This document shows, piece by piece, positions 33,266-42,332 of a stretch of DNA of 64,000 nucleotides. A model generated the notes under the pieces. The model had not been told where the DNA came from. It ran no database searches and worked only from the letters and a program-made list of their open reading frames with translations. The DNA lies in the NCBI GenBank assembly GCA_034430175.1, contig DAOUFI010000009.1, positions 65,725 to 129,724 on the forward strand. The letters are read 5' to 3'. The position numbers and the translations under genes are program-made. The stretch is from UBA6107 sp034430175. Its GTDB lineage: Bacteria > Chloroflexota > Anaerolineae > Anaerolineales > Anaerolineaceae. Each line of letters opens with the position of its first letter. Positions within the stretch are counted from its first letter, which is position 1.

Positions 33266-34162
33266 ATGAAACCGTTATACGATGTAATTTATATTGGCAA
33301 CTACACCAAAGACACGATCATTTCACCCACCGGCACCCGTTACGTGGATGGCGGAGCGGTAAATTATGCTTCACACGCGGCAGCCAAACTGGGTTTTAAG
33401 GTGGCGGTTGTCACAAGGTTGTCAAAGGAAGACGAACGCGTGGTGAATGAAATTCAATCCTGTGGGATCGATTGTTATCCCACCTATACTCCTTCTTCGA
33501 CTCTCATGCAATTGGAATATCCCACCACCGACCCCGATCATCGCATCCTCACAGTTCGTGGAGATGCGGGCACGATCACCGCAGCAGATATTGAGCCTTT
33601 ACAGGCGAAAGCCGCTGTCATTGGTCCGAGTTTCAGAGGCGAAGTTGGTCTGGATGTGATCGAGCGTTTGAAAGAAAAGAAAATCACTGTTGCCGCGGAT
33701 ATGCAGGGTTACGTGCGTGTGCTGCATGGGATCGAGCTTAATTTTGAGAAGTGGAATGAAATGCCGGTTTATTTACACCACGTGGACATTGTCAAAAGCG
33801 ATATGGTGGAAGCCGAAGCGTTGACAGGAGAAACGAACATCCTACGCGCAGCCAAAGCTTTTGCCGCGCTGGGTCCAAAAGAGATCGTTCTGACCCATAA
33901 AGAAGGTGTGCTGGTCTACGCGGATGGCAAAGCATATGAGCTTGGATTCTATCCCACCAGTTTGGAAGGCCGCAGTGGACGTGGAGATACCTGTATTGGT
34001 ACCTACACGGCGATGCGGTTGACCAAGTCTCCACTCGAAGCGGGGATCTGGGCAGCAGCGGTGACCAGCTTGAAAGTTGAAAGAGTTGGACCTTTTAACC
34101 GCGAGATCAGTGAGGTTGAAGCATTCATCCATGAAAAATACAACCACGGATCGCTGCGCTGA
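33266..34162 (+). CDS. PfkB-family carbohydrate kinase (inositol kinase-like)
   Basis: A 298-residue ribokinase-fold kinase. It begins with YIGNYTKDT, has GGAVNYASHAAAKLG for substrate binding, and ends with the catalytic loop GRSGRGDTCIGTYT, where GRGD replaces the common GAGD. The IGNYxxD start and the ADMQGYVRV stretch recall plant myo-inositol kinases as I remember them; this must be checked by alignment. A kinase for inositol or another cyclitol would fit the region. It starts 28 bases after the PiT gene. Confidence 0.78.
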   Translation: MKPLYDVIYIGNYTKDTIISPTGTRYVDGGAVNYASHAAAKLGFKVAVVTRLSKEDERVVNEIQSCGIDCYPTYTPSSTLMQLEYPTTDPDHRILTVRGDAGTITAADIEPLQAKAAVIGPSFRGEVGLDVIERLKEKKITVAADMQGYVRVLHGIELNFEKWNEMPVYLHHVDIVKSDMVEAEALTGETNILRAAKAFAALGPKEIVLTHKEGVLVYADGKAYELGFYPTSLEGRSGRGDTCIGTYTAMRLTKSPLEAGIWAAAVTSLKVERVGPFNREISEVEAFIHEKYNHGSLR

Positions 34163-35012
34163 AAAGCAACAAATAATCGCACAAAAGCGTGCCGTGTTAT
34201 GCAATCGCTACCCCGATTTATGGGTGAACCTAATTCGCGAGTGGCGTGCAGACGACGCGTCAGACGCTGCCTGGTTGACTTATTCTGCCAACTATCTTTT
34301 TCGCACCGGAGGCGTCAGATGGGCTATCGATCCCCTCACGCTGCATTCCCGTCTGGAGGAAGCTCCAAAGGTGGATATTGAGCATGACCTGGATGGTTTA
34401 TCCTTTGTCATCCTCAGCCACGACCACCACGACCATATCGACACCGATCTGATCCGGACCTTGCGGGATAAGCCAATCCGGTGGATCATCCCGTCATTCC
34501 TTCTGTCAAAAGTGATAACAGAAACGGGGATCTCCGAAGCGAAGGTGATCGTCCCCCGGGTGATGAAACCTATCGAGATCGATGGATTGAAGATCCTGCC
34601 GTTTGAAGGTCAACATCTGATCACCTATGATGACGGAAGCTGCAAAGGTGTGCCGGAGATGGGTTATTTGATCGAGGGCTTTGGGAAACGATGGCTTTTT
34701 CCCGGAGACACAAGAATTTATGATCTCTCCCGTTTCCCCAAACTGGATGCCGTTGATCTGTTGTTCGCGCACCTTTGGCTTGGATACGGTTCTGCAGAGA
34801 TTGATTCGAAAGTATACCTGGAGCCTTTCTGCAAGTTCGCGGCAGGGCTTCTTCCGAAGCGGGTCGCGATCACCCACCTGGAGGAATTTGGTCGAAAACC
34901 AGATGATTTCATCGACGATCGAAATGCAATAATGGTGCAGGAAAGTTTTGCATCACAATTTCCTGAAATTGAGTGTTTCCCCGTTCACACGGGAGAAAAG
35001 ATCGTTCTTTGA
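34131..35012 (+). CDS. Metallo-beta-lactamase-fold hydrolase (UlaG/UPF0173-like)
   Basis: A 293-residue MBL-fold protein with the metal motif SHDHHDHID, a later GDTRIYD Asp and THLEEFG His. Related proteins include L-ascorbate-6-phosphate lactonase UlaG and phosphodiesterases such as NAPE-PLD. A lactonase or phosphodiesterase role in the polyol pathway is possible. The gene overlaps the end of the PfkB gene by 32 bases, using the ATG at 34131, which suggests tight coupling. The first ~35 residues before the fold are of unknown function. Confidence 0.75.
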   Translation: MKNTTTDRCAEKQQIIAQKRAVLCNRYPDLWVNLIREWRADDASDAAWLTYSANYLFRTGGVRWAIDPLTLHSRLEEAPKVDIEHDLDGLSFVILSHDHHDHIDTDLIRTLRDKPIRWIIPSFLLSKVITETGISEAKVIVPRVMKPIEIDGLKILPFEGQHLITYDDGSCKGVPEMGYLIEGFGKRWLFPGDTRIYDLSRFPKLDAVDLLFAHLWLGYGSAEIDSKVYLEPFCKFAAGLLPKRVAITHLEEFGRKPDDFIDDRNAIMVQESFASQFPEIECFPVHTGEKIVL

Positions 35013-35047
35013 TCGGCGCAGTAAATTAGAATTGGAGTATCAGAGCC

Positions 35048-36682
35048 ATGCATGAAATTTATTCACTCTCCACAAACGTAGTCTCACCAGATTCAGTCAA
35101 GTGTATTCAAGGTTACGAGACCATCAAAGCTGAGTATTCCGCGTACCTGACCGATGAATCGAAGATCAACTCCACTCCGTTTGATTTCCTGTATTTTCCA
35201 AAGAACGAAGAGGAATTGGCAGCAGTGGTCAGGGATCTGCATGCACGCAGGATTCCTTTGACGATCGCTGGCGCGCGTACCGGGCTGGTGGGTGGCTGTG
35301 TTCCCCAAGGAGGCGCCCTGATCTCCCTTGAATTGTTCGATTCTGTTCAAGCGATCTTTCACGATCCATTCAGTGAAGAATGGCGGCTGCGCGCTCAAAC
35401 CGGAGTGAGTTTGAAGGCTCTGGATGGTATGCTGCGGATGAAGAAATTTACCAACCTTGAGACCAGCCAGGATGATTTCATCCAAACGGAATTAAAACGT
35501 TTCAAGGACGACACAGCCAGTTACTTTTACCCGCCTGACCCAACTGAAATGAGCGCATCTTTGGGCGGGTCTGTTGTTACCAATGCTTCCGGTGCACGGA
35601 CATACCGGTATGGACCAACCCGAGCCTGGATACGCGGTATTCGAGTTTTCCTGGCGAACGGTGAATACCTCGATATCCCTCGCGGAAAATATTTTGCCTC
35701 TCCTGCGGGGAGATTCACAGTTTACGATACAAACGGTAATTCTTATTCCTTCACCATTCCCAATTACACGCTGCCGCGCACCAAGAGCACATCGGGTATT
35801 TTTACTGCTCCGCAAATGGATCTAATTGATCTCTTTATTGGTTCTGAAGGTATTTTTGGGATTGTCACCCGGGTGGATGTTGCTCTGATGAAACGAGAGG
35901 ACAAGATCTCCATCGTCCAGTTTGTTGATTCTGATGAACAGGCGATAGATTTGACGATCGCGTTGCGTGATAACCCGAATCTGCAGATGGATTTCCTTGA
36001 ATTTTATTCGACAAACGCACTCAATCTACTGCGGGAACGTCAACGACGGGAGCCTTCAGCAGTAGGAATGCCCATGCTGCCTGAAGACGCAAAATCAGCT
36101 ATTTTCTTTGAGATGAGCTTCGATCCACGCACGGAGAAGATGGATTTCTCCGAGCTTGAAAAGACAATTATCCAATGCGGCGCATCAATCGAGCGTTCCT
36201 GGATTGGATACGAATCACGCGAGCTGGATCGATTCAAGGTGTTCCGCCATCTCATTCCTGAGACGGTCAATGAGATCATCGCTGAACGGAAGAAGACCTA
36301 TCCGGGGCTGCATAAACTGGGTACCGATCTGGCAGTGCCCGATGAGCATCTGCGGGATATGTGGAAGCTTTACCGGGATGGGTGTACCAAAGGCAAATTT
36401 GAGTGGCTGGCATTTGGCCATATTGGGAACAACCATCTACATATCAATATCCTGCCCCGCGATCTGAAAGACCAGGAAAATGGTCTTGATTTATATGCTG
36501 CGTTCGCCAAAAAAGCGGTCGAATTCGGTGGTGCTGTCTCAGCTGAGCACGGCGTGGGGAAGATCAAAGGGAAGTTCTTTAAGCTGATGTACAGTGATGA
36601 GCAGATCGATCAGATGAGACAGGTTAAGAACGCGCTTGATCCCGATGGTATTTTGAACCCGGGTGATATTTTTGGGAACTGA
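35048..36682 (+). CDS. FAD-linked 2-hydroxyacid dehydrogenase (GlcD/LctD-like)
   Basis: A 544-residue flavoprotein of the VAO family. The FAD-binding domain has ARTGLVGGCVPQGG, TEMSASLGGSVVTNASGA and IGSEGIFGIVTRV; the C-terminal domain has FGHIGNNHLHINI and AEHGVGKIKG, ending with DGILNPGDIF. Relatives oxidise D-lactate, glycolate or 2-hydroxyglutarate. It directly precedes etfB and a ferredoxin-domain etfA, the arrangement of the bifurcating lactate dehydrogenase of Acetobacterium woodii. It is about 75 residues longer than LctD. The substrate here could be a hydroxyacid formed from polyols. Confidence 0.88.
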   Translation: MHEIYSLSTNVVSPDSVKCIQGYETIKAEYSAYLTDESKINSTPFDFLYFPKNEEELAAVVRDLHARRIPLTIAGARTGLVGGCVPQGGALISLELFDSVQAIFHDPFSEEWRLRAQTGVSLKALDGMLRMKKFTNLETSQDDFIQTELKRFKDDTASYFYPPDPTEMSASLGGSVVTNASGARTYRYGPTRAWIRGIRVFLANGEYLDIPRGKYFASPAGRFTVYDTNGNSYSFTIPNYTLPRTKSTSGIFTAPQMDLIDLFIGSEGIFGIVTRVDVALMKREDKISIVQFVDSDEQAIDLTIALRDNPNLQMDFLEFYSTNALNLLRERQRREPSAVGMPMLPEDAKSAIFFEMSFDPRTEKMDFSELEKTIIQCGASIERSWIGYESRELDRFKVFRHLIPETVNEIIAERKKTYPGLHKLGTDLAVPDEHLRDMWKLYRDGCTKGKFEWLAFGHIGNNHLHINILPRDLKDQENGLDLYAAFAKKAVEFGGAVSAEHGVGKIKGKFFKLMYSDEQIDQMRQVKNALDPDGILNPGDIFGN

Positions 36683-36692
36683 GGTGGAAGCA

Positions 36693-37490
36693 ATGAAAAT
36701 CGTTGTCTGCGTTAAACAAGTACCCGAAGTGACCAATGTTCAGGTCAACCCGGTCACTGGAACGTTGATCCGCGAGGGAGTGAAATCCATCCTCAATCCA
36801 TTTTGCGAGTACGCCCTTGACCACGCGGTCCGGTTAAAAAAGGCTTACCCGGATATCGAAATCATTGCAATCACCATGGGCCCGCCACAAGCTCGGGATG
36901 TATTACTGCGCAGCCTCGAGCTGGGGGCTGATCAGGCTTACCTTGTATGCGGGCGAGAATTCGCTGGTGCGGATACCTGGGCGACAGCATTGACCCTGGC
37001 TTCTGCCATCCGGTTTGCCGTGCCAGATTTCAATTTGATCTTTGTCGGAAAGCAGGCAATCGATGGCGATACTGCCCAGGTGGGGCCTGAGATCGCTGAG
37101 ATACTTACGCTACCGCAGATCACTTATGGTGTTGAAGCGGAATTGGTGAATAACCTGCGGCAGATCCAGGTGAAATGCGAGATCGAACGCGGTTATGAAG
37201 TGATCGAAGCCGGTTTACCCGCGTTGGTCACTTTTAGCAAAGGGGAAGTGGTGCGACGTGTACCCAACTTAAAAGAGTTGATCGATTCGAGATCCAAACC
37301 GATCCACATGGTCACCCCTCAAAACCTGGCGATACCAGAAGGGGAGCTGGGTTTGAAGGGCTCATTTACACAGGTGGTTAAAGTCTTTCCACCTCAGGAA
37401 AAGAAAAATGGAGAAGTTATACAAAATGTGGATGCCGAAGTAGCGGCTCGCAGGATAGCCGATTTCTTAGAAGAACGAAAATTTATCTAG
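36693..37490 (+). CDS. etfB: Electron transfer flavoprotein beta subunit
   Basis: A 265-residue EtfB with the N-terminal KIVVCVKQVPE, NPFCEYALDHAV and the signature GKQAIDGDTAQVGPE. In bifurcating Etf the beta subunit binds a second FAD and NAD. The ATG at 36693 is chosen because a GAGGTGGA site precedes it; the frame extends a few codons upstream into the previous gene. It pairs with the next gene. Confidence 0.93.
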   Translation: MKIVVCVKQVPEVTNVQVNPVTGTLIREGVKSILNPFCEYALDHAVRLKKAYPDIEIIAITMGPPQARDVLLRSLELGADQAYLVCGREFAGADTWATALTLASAIRFAVPDFNLIFVGKQAIDGDTAQVGPEIAEILTLPQITYGVEAELVNNLRQIQVKCEIERGYEVIEAGLPALVTFSKGEVVRRVPNLKELIDSRSKPIHMVTPQNLAIPEGELGLKGSFTQVVKVFPPQEKKNGEVIQNVDAEVAARRIADFLEERKFI

Positions 37491-37540
37491 AAGCGGGTGA
37501 TGCCAACCGCGATCGTAATTTGTTATTCGCTGGAGTGAAC

Positions 37541-38737
37541 ATGCTGATTATTAATTATGAAGACTGCACTGGATGCAAACTTTGCGTAAATAATTGCCCA
37601 TTTGGCGCATTAATCTATGAAGATGGCCGGGTACAAGTGAGTGATTTATGTACCCTTTGTGGTGCCTGTGCCAATGTTTGCCGTAAGAATGCTATCCATA
37701 TCGAACGTAAACAGGCCTCCTCGGAAGAACTATCACGTTACAAAGGTGTGTTCGTGTGGGTGGAATTGGAAGAACGTGATGACAGGATGGAACCCCGTAA
37801 GGTGGCCTACGAATTGCTTGGAAAGGGACGCGCCCTGGCTGACAAACTGGGGCAGGAATTGATCGCCATTGTGATCGGAGACGAGAAAGCTTCGGGTTAT
37901 GAGGCCCTCGGCCAATTTGGCGCGGACCGCGTTATCTTGTGTCAGCATGAATTATTGGCAGATTATTCAACCGATGGGTTTGCCAATGTTATGTGTGCTT
38001 TGATCGCACAGAAGAAACCTGCCGTTGTGCTTTACGGCGCCACCCCGCATGGACGGGATTTCGCGCCACGTGTAGCAGCCCGATTAAAACTGGGCCTCAC
38101 CGCAGATTGCACCGGATTGGATATCGATGCTGATGGTCAATTGGTTCAAACGCGTCCTGCATTTGGCGGCAACATCATGGCTTCGATCATCACCCCGTAC
38201 AGTCGTCCGCAAACCTCGACTGTTCGGCCTAATGTATTCGCAGCGCTCAAACCAGATCCAGATCGTAAGGTGGTAATCGAGAACTTCCCGGTAACTTTAA
38301 AGAAGGCAGCCATCCGCACCAGGGTGGTTGAGCGAAAGTATTTCGATAGCGATGGGCTGGAAAGCATCGAAGACGCCAGGGTAATTGTCGCGGGTGGACG
38401 AGGCTGTCAGAAGGCTGCCAATCTGGAATTACTACGCGAGGTAGCCGGAAAGCTGGGAGGCGTTTTGGCTGGCACGCGAGCCATCGTCGAGCAGGGTTGG
38501 ATACCGCATACTTTACAGGTGGGGCAGTCAGGAACCACGGTTGGCCCCGATCTTTATATTGCCGTCGGTATCAGTGGTGCCATCCAGCACATTGTGGGAA
38601 TGAGTACTTCAAAAACCATCATTGCCATTAATAAAGATCCGGACGCTCCGATTTTCAAAACAGCCGATCTGGGTATCGTGGGCGATGGATTAGAGATCCT
38701 GCCTATCCTCAGCCGGATGATTGAATCGAAAAAGTAA
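37541..38737 (+). CDS. etfA: Electron transfer flavoprotein alpha subunit with N-terminal ferredoxin domain
   Basis: A 398-residue EtfA. Residues 1-60 hold two [4Fe-4S] motifs, CTGCKLCVNNCP and CTLCGACANVCR, followed by the alpha-subunit domain and the FAD-binding C-terminus (GRGCQKAANLELL, GQSGTTVGPDLYIAVGISGAIQH, INKDPDAPIF). Ferredoxin-fused EtfA is found in bifurcating complexes such as LctC and CarE. The start at 37541 follows a TGGAGTG site. With the two genes before it, it likely couples hydroxyacid oxidation with NAD and ferredoxin. Confidence 0.93.
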   Translation: MLIINYEDCTGCKLCVNNCPFGALIYEDGRVQVSDLCTLCGACANVCRKNAIHIERKQASSEELSRYKGVFVWVELEERDDRMEPRKVAYELLGKGRALADKLGQELIAIVIGDEKASGYEALGQFGADRVILCQHELLADYSTDGFANVMCALIAQKKPAVVLYGATPHGRDFAPRVAARLKLGLTADCTGLDIDADGQLVQTRPAFGGNIMASIITPYSRPQTSTVRPNVFAALKPDPDRKVVIENFPVTLKKAAIRTRVVERKYFDSDGLESIEDARVIVAGGRGCQKAANLELLREVAGKLGGVLAGTRAIVEQGWIPHTLQVGQSGTTVGPDLYIAVGISGAIQHIVGMSTSKTIIAINKDPDAPIFKTADLGIVGDGLEILPILSRMIESKK

Positions 38738-38968
38738 TTTTCTAGAACATTAGACAAGACTCTTACTATTTAGTATTTTGGCGTTGGATTCAAGAGAAAC
38801 GTTTCTATTATTGTTTTAAGAACGATAAGGATACGGCCGTGATATCAACGGTTGGATCTTGTTTCGCGTGGAAGGATAGTTTTTGGCAGTCATCGAAAGC
38901 GAATGAGAGCATGCGGGGGATATACTCTCTGGTCAGAAATTCATTGTTGGAATTTTCGGAGATGACAA

Positions 38969-39667
38969 ATGAAAACGACTAGATCTAAGGTATTGCTCTC
39001 GATTATTTATACTGTCATTTTTGCCATCGCCATGGCCTTTCTTGAATCGGCAGTGTTGATTTACCTACGCCGTATTTATGGAATTACCGAGCTTTCCAAA
39101 GCATTGATCTCGTTTGACAATCAGATTCTATTTATTGAAGCTGGCAGAGAATTTGCCACACTGATCATGCTATGTATGGTCGCCCTCCTCGCTGGAAAAA
39201 ACATTCAGTCTCGTCTGGGATACTTTCTACTTTTATTCGGTTTTTGGGATATCTTCTACTATTTTTGGTTGCGAGTGTTTATCGGGTGGCCGTTGGGTTG
39301 GTTCGAAACAGATTTACTTTTCATGCTTCCGGTGCCCTGGTGGGGACCGGTACTTGCGCCCATGTTAATCGCGATGCTGATGATAGTCACTGGCATTCGA
39401 TTGGTTGTTCAGGCGGATCGAAACAATCAAATTATCTTACGCTCATGGGAATGGTTGGTCTTAATTGGTGGAGTTGGTATAGACCTTTTTGCTTTCATGG
39501 CGGATGCTCTGGCTACTCTCCCTGCAAGCATCGATACGTTATCACACGTACGGTTAAGTCATTTCCAGTGGGTAACTTTTCTTTTCGGTTTGGGAATGAT
39601 TGGCTTTTCAATCAGGCGAATTTTCTATTCATCAGGAAGAGAGAATAAGAAGAACGAGAGTGTGTGA
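38969..39667 (+). CDS. Hypothetical polytopic membrane protein
   Basis: A 232-residue protein with about six hydrophobic segments (residues roughly 8-30, 58-75, 82-100, 122-147, 160-178, 196-215) and a basic tail. I do not recognise the family. A GGAG site precedes the start at a proper distance. The 231-bp gap upstream holds no gene; it contains a 12-bp palindrome AGAAACGTTTCT at 38795-38806. The gene converges on the LTA-synthase-like gene. Confidence 0.7.
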   Translation: MKTTRSKVLLSIIYTVIFAIAMAFLESAVLIYLRRIYGITELSKALISFDNQILFIEAGREFATLIMLCMVALLAGKNIQSRLGYFLLLFGFWDIFYYFWLRVFIGWPLGWFETDLLFMLPVPWWGPVLAPMLIAMLMIVTGIRLVVQADRNNQIILRSWEWLVLIGGVGIDLFAFMADALATLPASIDTLSHVRLSHFQWVTFLFGLGMIGFSIRRIFYSSGRENKKNESV

Positions 39668-39679
39668 GCACTCTCGTTC
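39652..39679. terminator. Hairpin overlapping a stop codon between convergent genes
   Basis: GAACGAGAGTG and its complement form an 11-bp perfect stem with a 6-base loop. The stop codon (39665-39667) of the membrane protein lies in the loop, so the left arm is coding. No long T-run follows on either strand. Probably a bidirectional terminator or mRNA-end structure. Confidence 0.6.
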
Positions 39680-39701
39680 AATAAGAATTCAACGGATTAA
39701 A

Positions 39702-41624
39702 TTATTTAACGATTTTCACTTCGTCCAGCGACGAGGTATCGAACCCATTGGTTTCAAGGTATTGCTTGATCAATTCCAGCGCCTGCGCGGATGTCAGGGG
39801 TTCTTTACTGCATTCCCTTTTTACGTTTGGGATTACTTTGCTGCTGGTCAGTTCCATGGTTTCCACATTGAGCATGAACCAGGTATCACACTGTTCAACC
39901 GAGATCTTCCCAAATTGATAGAATGGCGCAATTGAAGGAGGGTAACTGATCTTACCTGTCTCAGGATCCTTGATGGAACTCTTGATCTGAGTGATAAAGA
40001 TAGGGCGATCCGGATCTGTCATGGAAAGGATCGATTGCCCTGACATCCAGCGGGGTTGCTGAATATCGAGGTAATCCAAGATAGTGGGAGCGATATCGAT
40101 ATTCTCGGTGGAGGTGTTAATGGTGCCTACTTTGCTTCCGCCAGGAAAATACATGATGAGTGGCAAGGGAGTGATTGTCCAGCGCTGGCTGTGATCAGCC
40201 GTGATGACGATCATCGTGTTTTTGAGCAATCCCGCTTCATTAAGCTGTTGATAAAGCTGAGAAAAGGCTGTGTCGAATTCGAGGATGCTGTCCAGGTAAA
40301 AATTTGTATCACGATTAGCTTGTGTTTTTGGATCTTCACCTGCTGAGAAAACTTGATTTTCTGGATAATACTTGGGGCCATGGGTATTCATCCAATGGAT
40401 GTGGATGAACATGGGTTTATTGGAGTTTTCCAGGAGTGATAACGCTGTCTCCATCTTATACGCGTCGTTAAATTTATCAGGAGATTCGGTCATCTGTTTA
40501 TACGGATTGCTCATGTCTTTAATGAAAAAGATATGCGCCAATCGCTCGCTGCCACGGATAGAAATCTCACGCAGAAAGTAGTAATAATTCGTTGGCAGGG
40601 CTTTGACCAGCATAGATGAAATCGAGTTATTATCGGAGGATTCGCTGTTGGCCACATCGAACGCATTTTGCATGTTCAGGTTATTTGCATCGGCGTAATA
40701 CGAGTAACTTAATTGTTCAGTGCCATATCCATATTGTTTGAGGATGCCTGGCAAATGCTCATAGGCGTCTTCGCCTTCCAGAATATCCGAAGAAGCAAGT
40801 ACTCGCGTGTCGGCGGGGTATCTTCCAGTCAATATTGAGGTAATCGAACCAATTGTCCCCTGAGCGTTAGCAAAATGATCTTCCCCAACCAGTGAAGACT
40901 TCGCAAATTCCTCCAGAAACGGAGTTGATTCCTTAGGAAAACCGTATAAAGACATCATACTCGCGTTCATACTGTCAACTGTGATTAGCAGAATATTTGG
41001 ACGCTTACTTTTGATAGAGGACGCGATGGCTATCCTCTGCGTGCCAATTATTTTGCCGTTCACTGCCATCGGAATAAATACAAATGCTAATATTGCAAGT
41101 AAAGCGAAAGATAAATTTCTTGTACGTAACCGTAAATTTTGCTTCTTTACTTTATTATCAAGCTTGTTCATGAAAACAATTATTCTTGTGTAAAGCACGA
41201 GGAAAACCAGGATCCAAATAGCCATGTACAAGCCGCGGAAAAACCCGGTTGAGGTGACGATACCAACCTTCCAGGTGGTGTATGTAATGTTATCCACGAT
41301 CAGCAATAACATGGTGGTAGAAAGGGCTGAGGGAATGATTGGGAACAAAAACCGGATGATCAATCTGATCTTTTCTGATTTGATCCATTGGTAAAACAAA
41401 ATGAATGGCAATTGAACTAACAGACATGCCAATGCCAGGATCGCTGCCGAGTTGAAGAGAATCATCACTTTTTCACTGAACAACGCTGTGTTTGCCAGAG
41501 TGGATTTATTGATGTTGTACGTCCATTCCATAAAAACATAAAGAAGGCAAACAAGTGAGCAGGTCAGGAGAGCTGAAACCGTGGAAAAAACTGGTTTCAC
41601 GTTTATTTTTTTGAATAATTTCAT
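39702..41624 (-). CDS. Membrane-anchored sulfatase-superfamily enzyme, lipoteichoic acid synthase-like
   Basis: A 640-residue protein: five predicted membrane segments in the first ~190 residues, then an extracytoplasmic alkaline-phosphatase-fold domain. The metal Asp is in ITVDSMNASMMSLYG, the likely Thr nucleophile in NAQGTIGSITSILTGRYP, and the second metal motif in VITADHSQRW. Thr rather than a sulfatase Cys points to phosphotransfer, as in LtaS and phosphoethanolamine transferases. It probably moves a glycerol-phosphate or similar group to an envelope glycolipid. A true sulfatase is unlikely. Confidence 0.82.
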   Translation of the reverse strand: MKLFKKINVKPVFSTVSALLTCSLVCLLYVFMEWTYNINKSTLANTALFSEKVMILFNSAAILALACLLVQLPFILFYQWIKSEKIRLIIRFLFPIIPSALSTTMLLLIVDNITYTTWKVGIVTSTGFFRGLYMAIWILVFLVLYTRIIVFMNKLDNKVKKQNLRLRTRNLSFALLAILAFVFIPMAVNGKIIGTQRIAIASSIKSKRPNILLITVDSMNASMMSLYGFPKESTPFLEEFAKSSLVGEDHFANAQGTIGSITSILTGRYPADTRVLASSDILEGEDAYEHLPGILKQYGYGTEQLSYSYYADANNLNMQNAFDVANSESSDNNSISSMLVKALPTNYYYFLREISIRGSERLAHIFFIKDMSNPYKQMTESPDKFNDAYKMETALSLLENSNKPMFIHIHWMNTHGPKYYPENQVFSAGEDPKTQANRDTNFYLDSILEFDTAFSQLYQQLNEAGLLKNTMIVITADHSQRWTITPLPLIMYFPGGSKVGTINTSTENIDIAPTILDYLDIQQPRWMSGQSILSMTDPDRPIFITQIKSSIKDPETGKISYPPSIAPFYQFGKISVEQCDTWFMLNVETMELTSSKVIPNVKRECSKEPLTSAQALELIKQYLETNGFDTSSLDEVKIVK

Positions 41625-41722
41625 ATAGAATGATCGATTTGTGTGTGGAATGTGTGAATGATTTCAGGCGCTATTTTATATCAATCCTGGTTAAAAAGCC
41701 ATAATAAAATTGATATTAATTA

Positions 41723-42328
41723 ATGAATACATCAGGTAACTTCTCGTCAAAAATTTCGTCATATAGTATAAATTTAATAATGGATCTCAATGAAGAGCGA
41801 GATTTACTCGAAGGCGCGAAGGCTTTTGATCCCGCCGCTCTTGGTGCTATATATGATCGATATAGCCCAGGATTATTTCGGTATGCCATGCGTTTGTTGG
41901 GAGATCAAAATCTCGCGGAGGATTGTGTCTCTGAAACCTTCTCTCGTTTCTTGAAGGTCATAAATTGTGGTCAGGGGCCAGACAAGCATCTGCAGGCGTA
42001 TCTCTACCGTATTGCCCACAATTGGATCACAGATAGCTACAGAAAGAATGTCCCGGCACTCATTGAGCTTGATGAGACTTATCCTGCCGATGATAAGCGA
42101 TATCCTGAAAGCGAAATGGAAATCGGCTTACAGAAGCAGCAACTCAGAAAAGCTTTAATGTTATTAACGCCAGACCAAAGGCAAGTGATTTATCTTCGAT
42201 TTATCGAAGGTTGGGATATGGAGCAGGTTGCGATTACATTGGGAAAACCAGTTTCAGCCGTAAAGACTTTGCAACACCGCGCTGTGGGTTCGTTGAAGCG
42301 CTTGTTAGCAAAGGATAAGAAAGAATAG
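41723..42328 (+). CDS. ECF-type RNA polymerase sigma factor
   Basis: A 201-residue sigma-70 family protein: region 2 around YDRYSPGLFRYAMRLLGD and AEDCVSETF, and region 4 around LTPDQRQVIYLRF and VSAVKTLQHRA. The start is unsure: 41723 gives 19 extra residues with no Shine-Dalgarno site, and the ATG at 41780 (MDLNEER) fits family length better. The next gene begins four bases after the stop and encodes a DUF5667 protein, a common partner in Chloroflexota that may serve as anti-sigma factor. Confidence 0.88.
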   Translation: MNTSGNFSSKISSYSINLIMDLNEERDLLEGAKAFDPAALGAIYDRYSPGLFRYAMRLLGDQNLAEDCVSETFSRFLKVINCGQGPDKHLQAYLYRIAHNWITDSYRKNVPALIELDETYPADDKRYPESEMEIGLQKQQLRKALMLLTPDQRQVIYLRFIEGWDMEQVAITLGKPVSAVKTLQHRAVGSLKRLLAKDKKE

Positions 42329-42332
42329 GGCA

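Noticed and set aside
38738..38968. Possible RNA gene or small protein in the 231-bp gap
   Set aside because: No tRNA-like fold, convincing ORF or terminator was found; only a 12-bp palindrome was noted.
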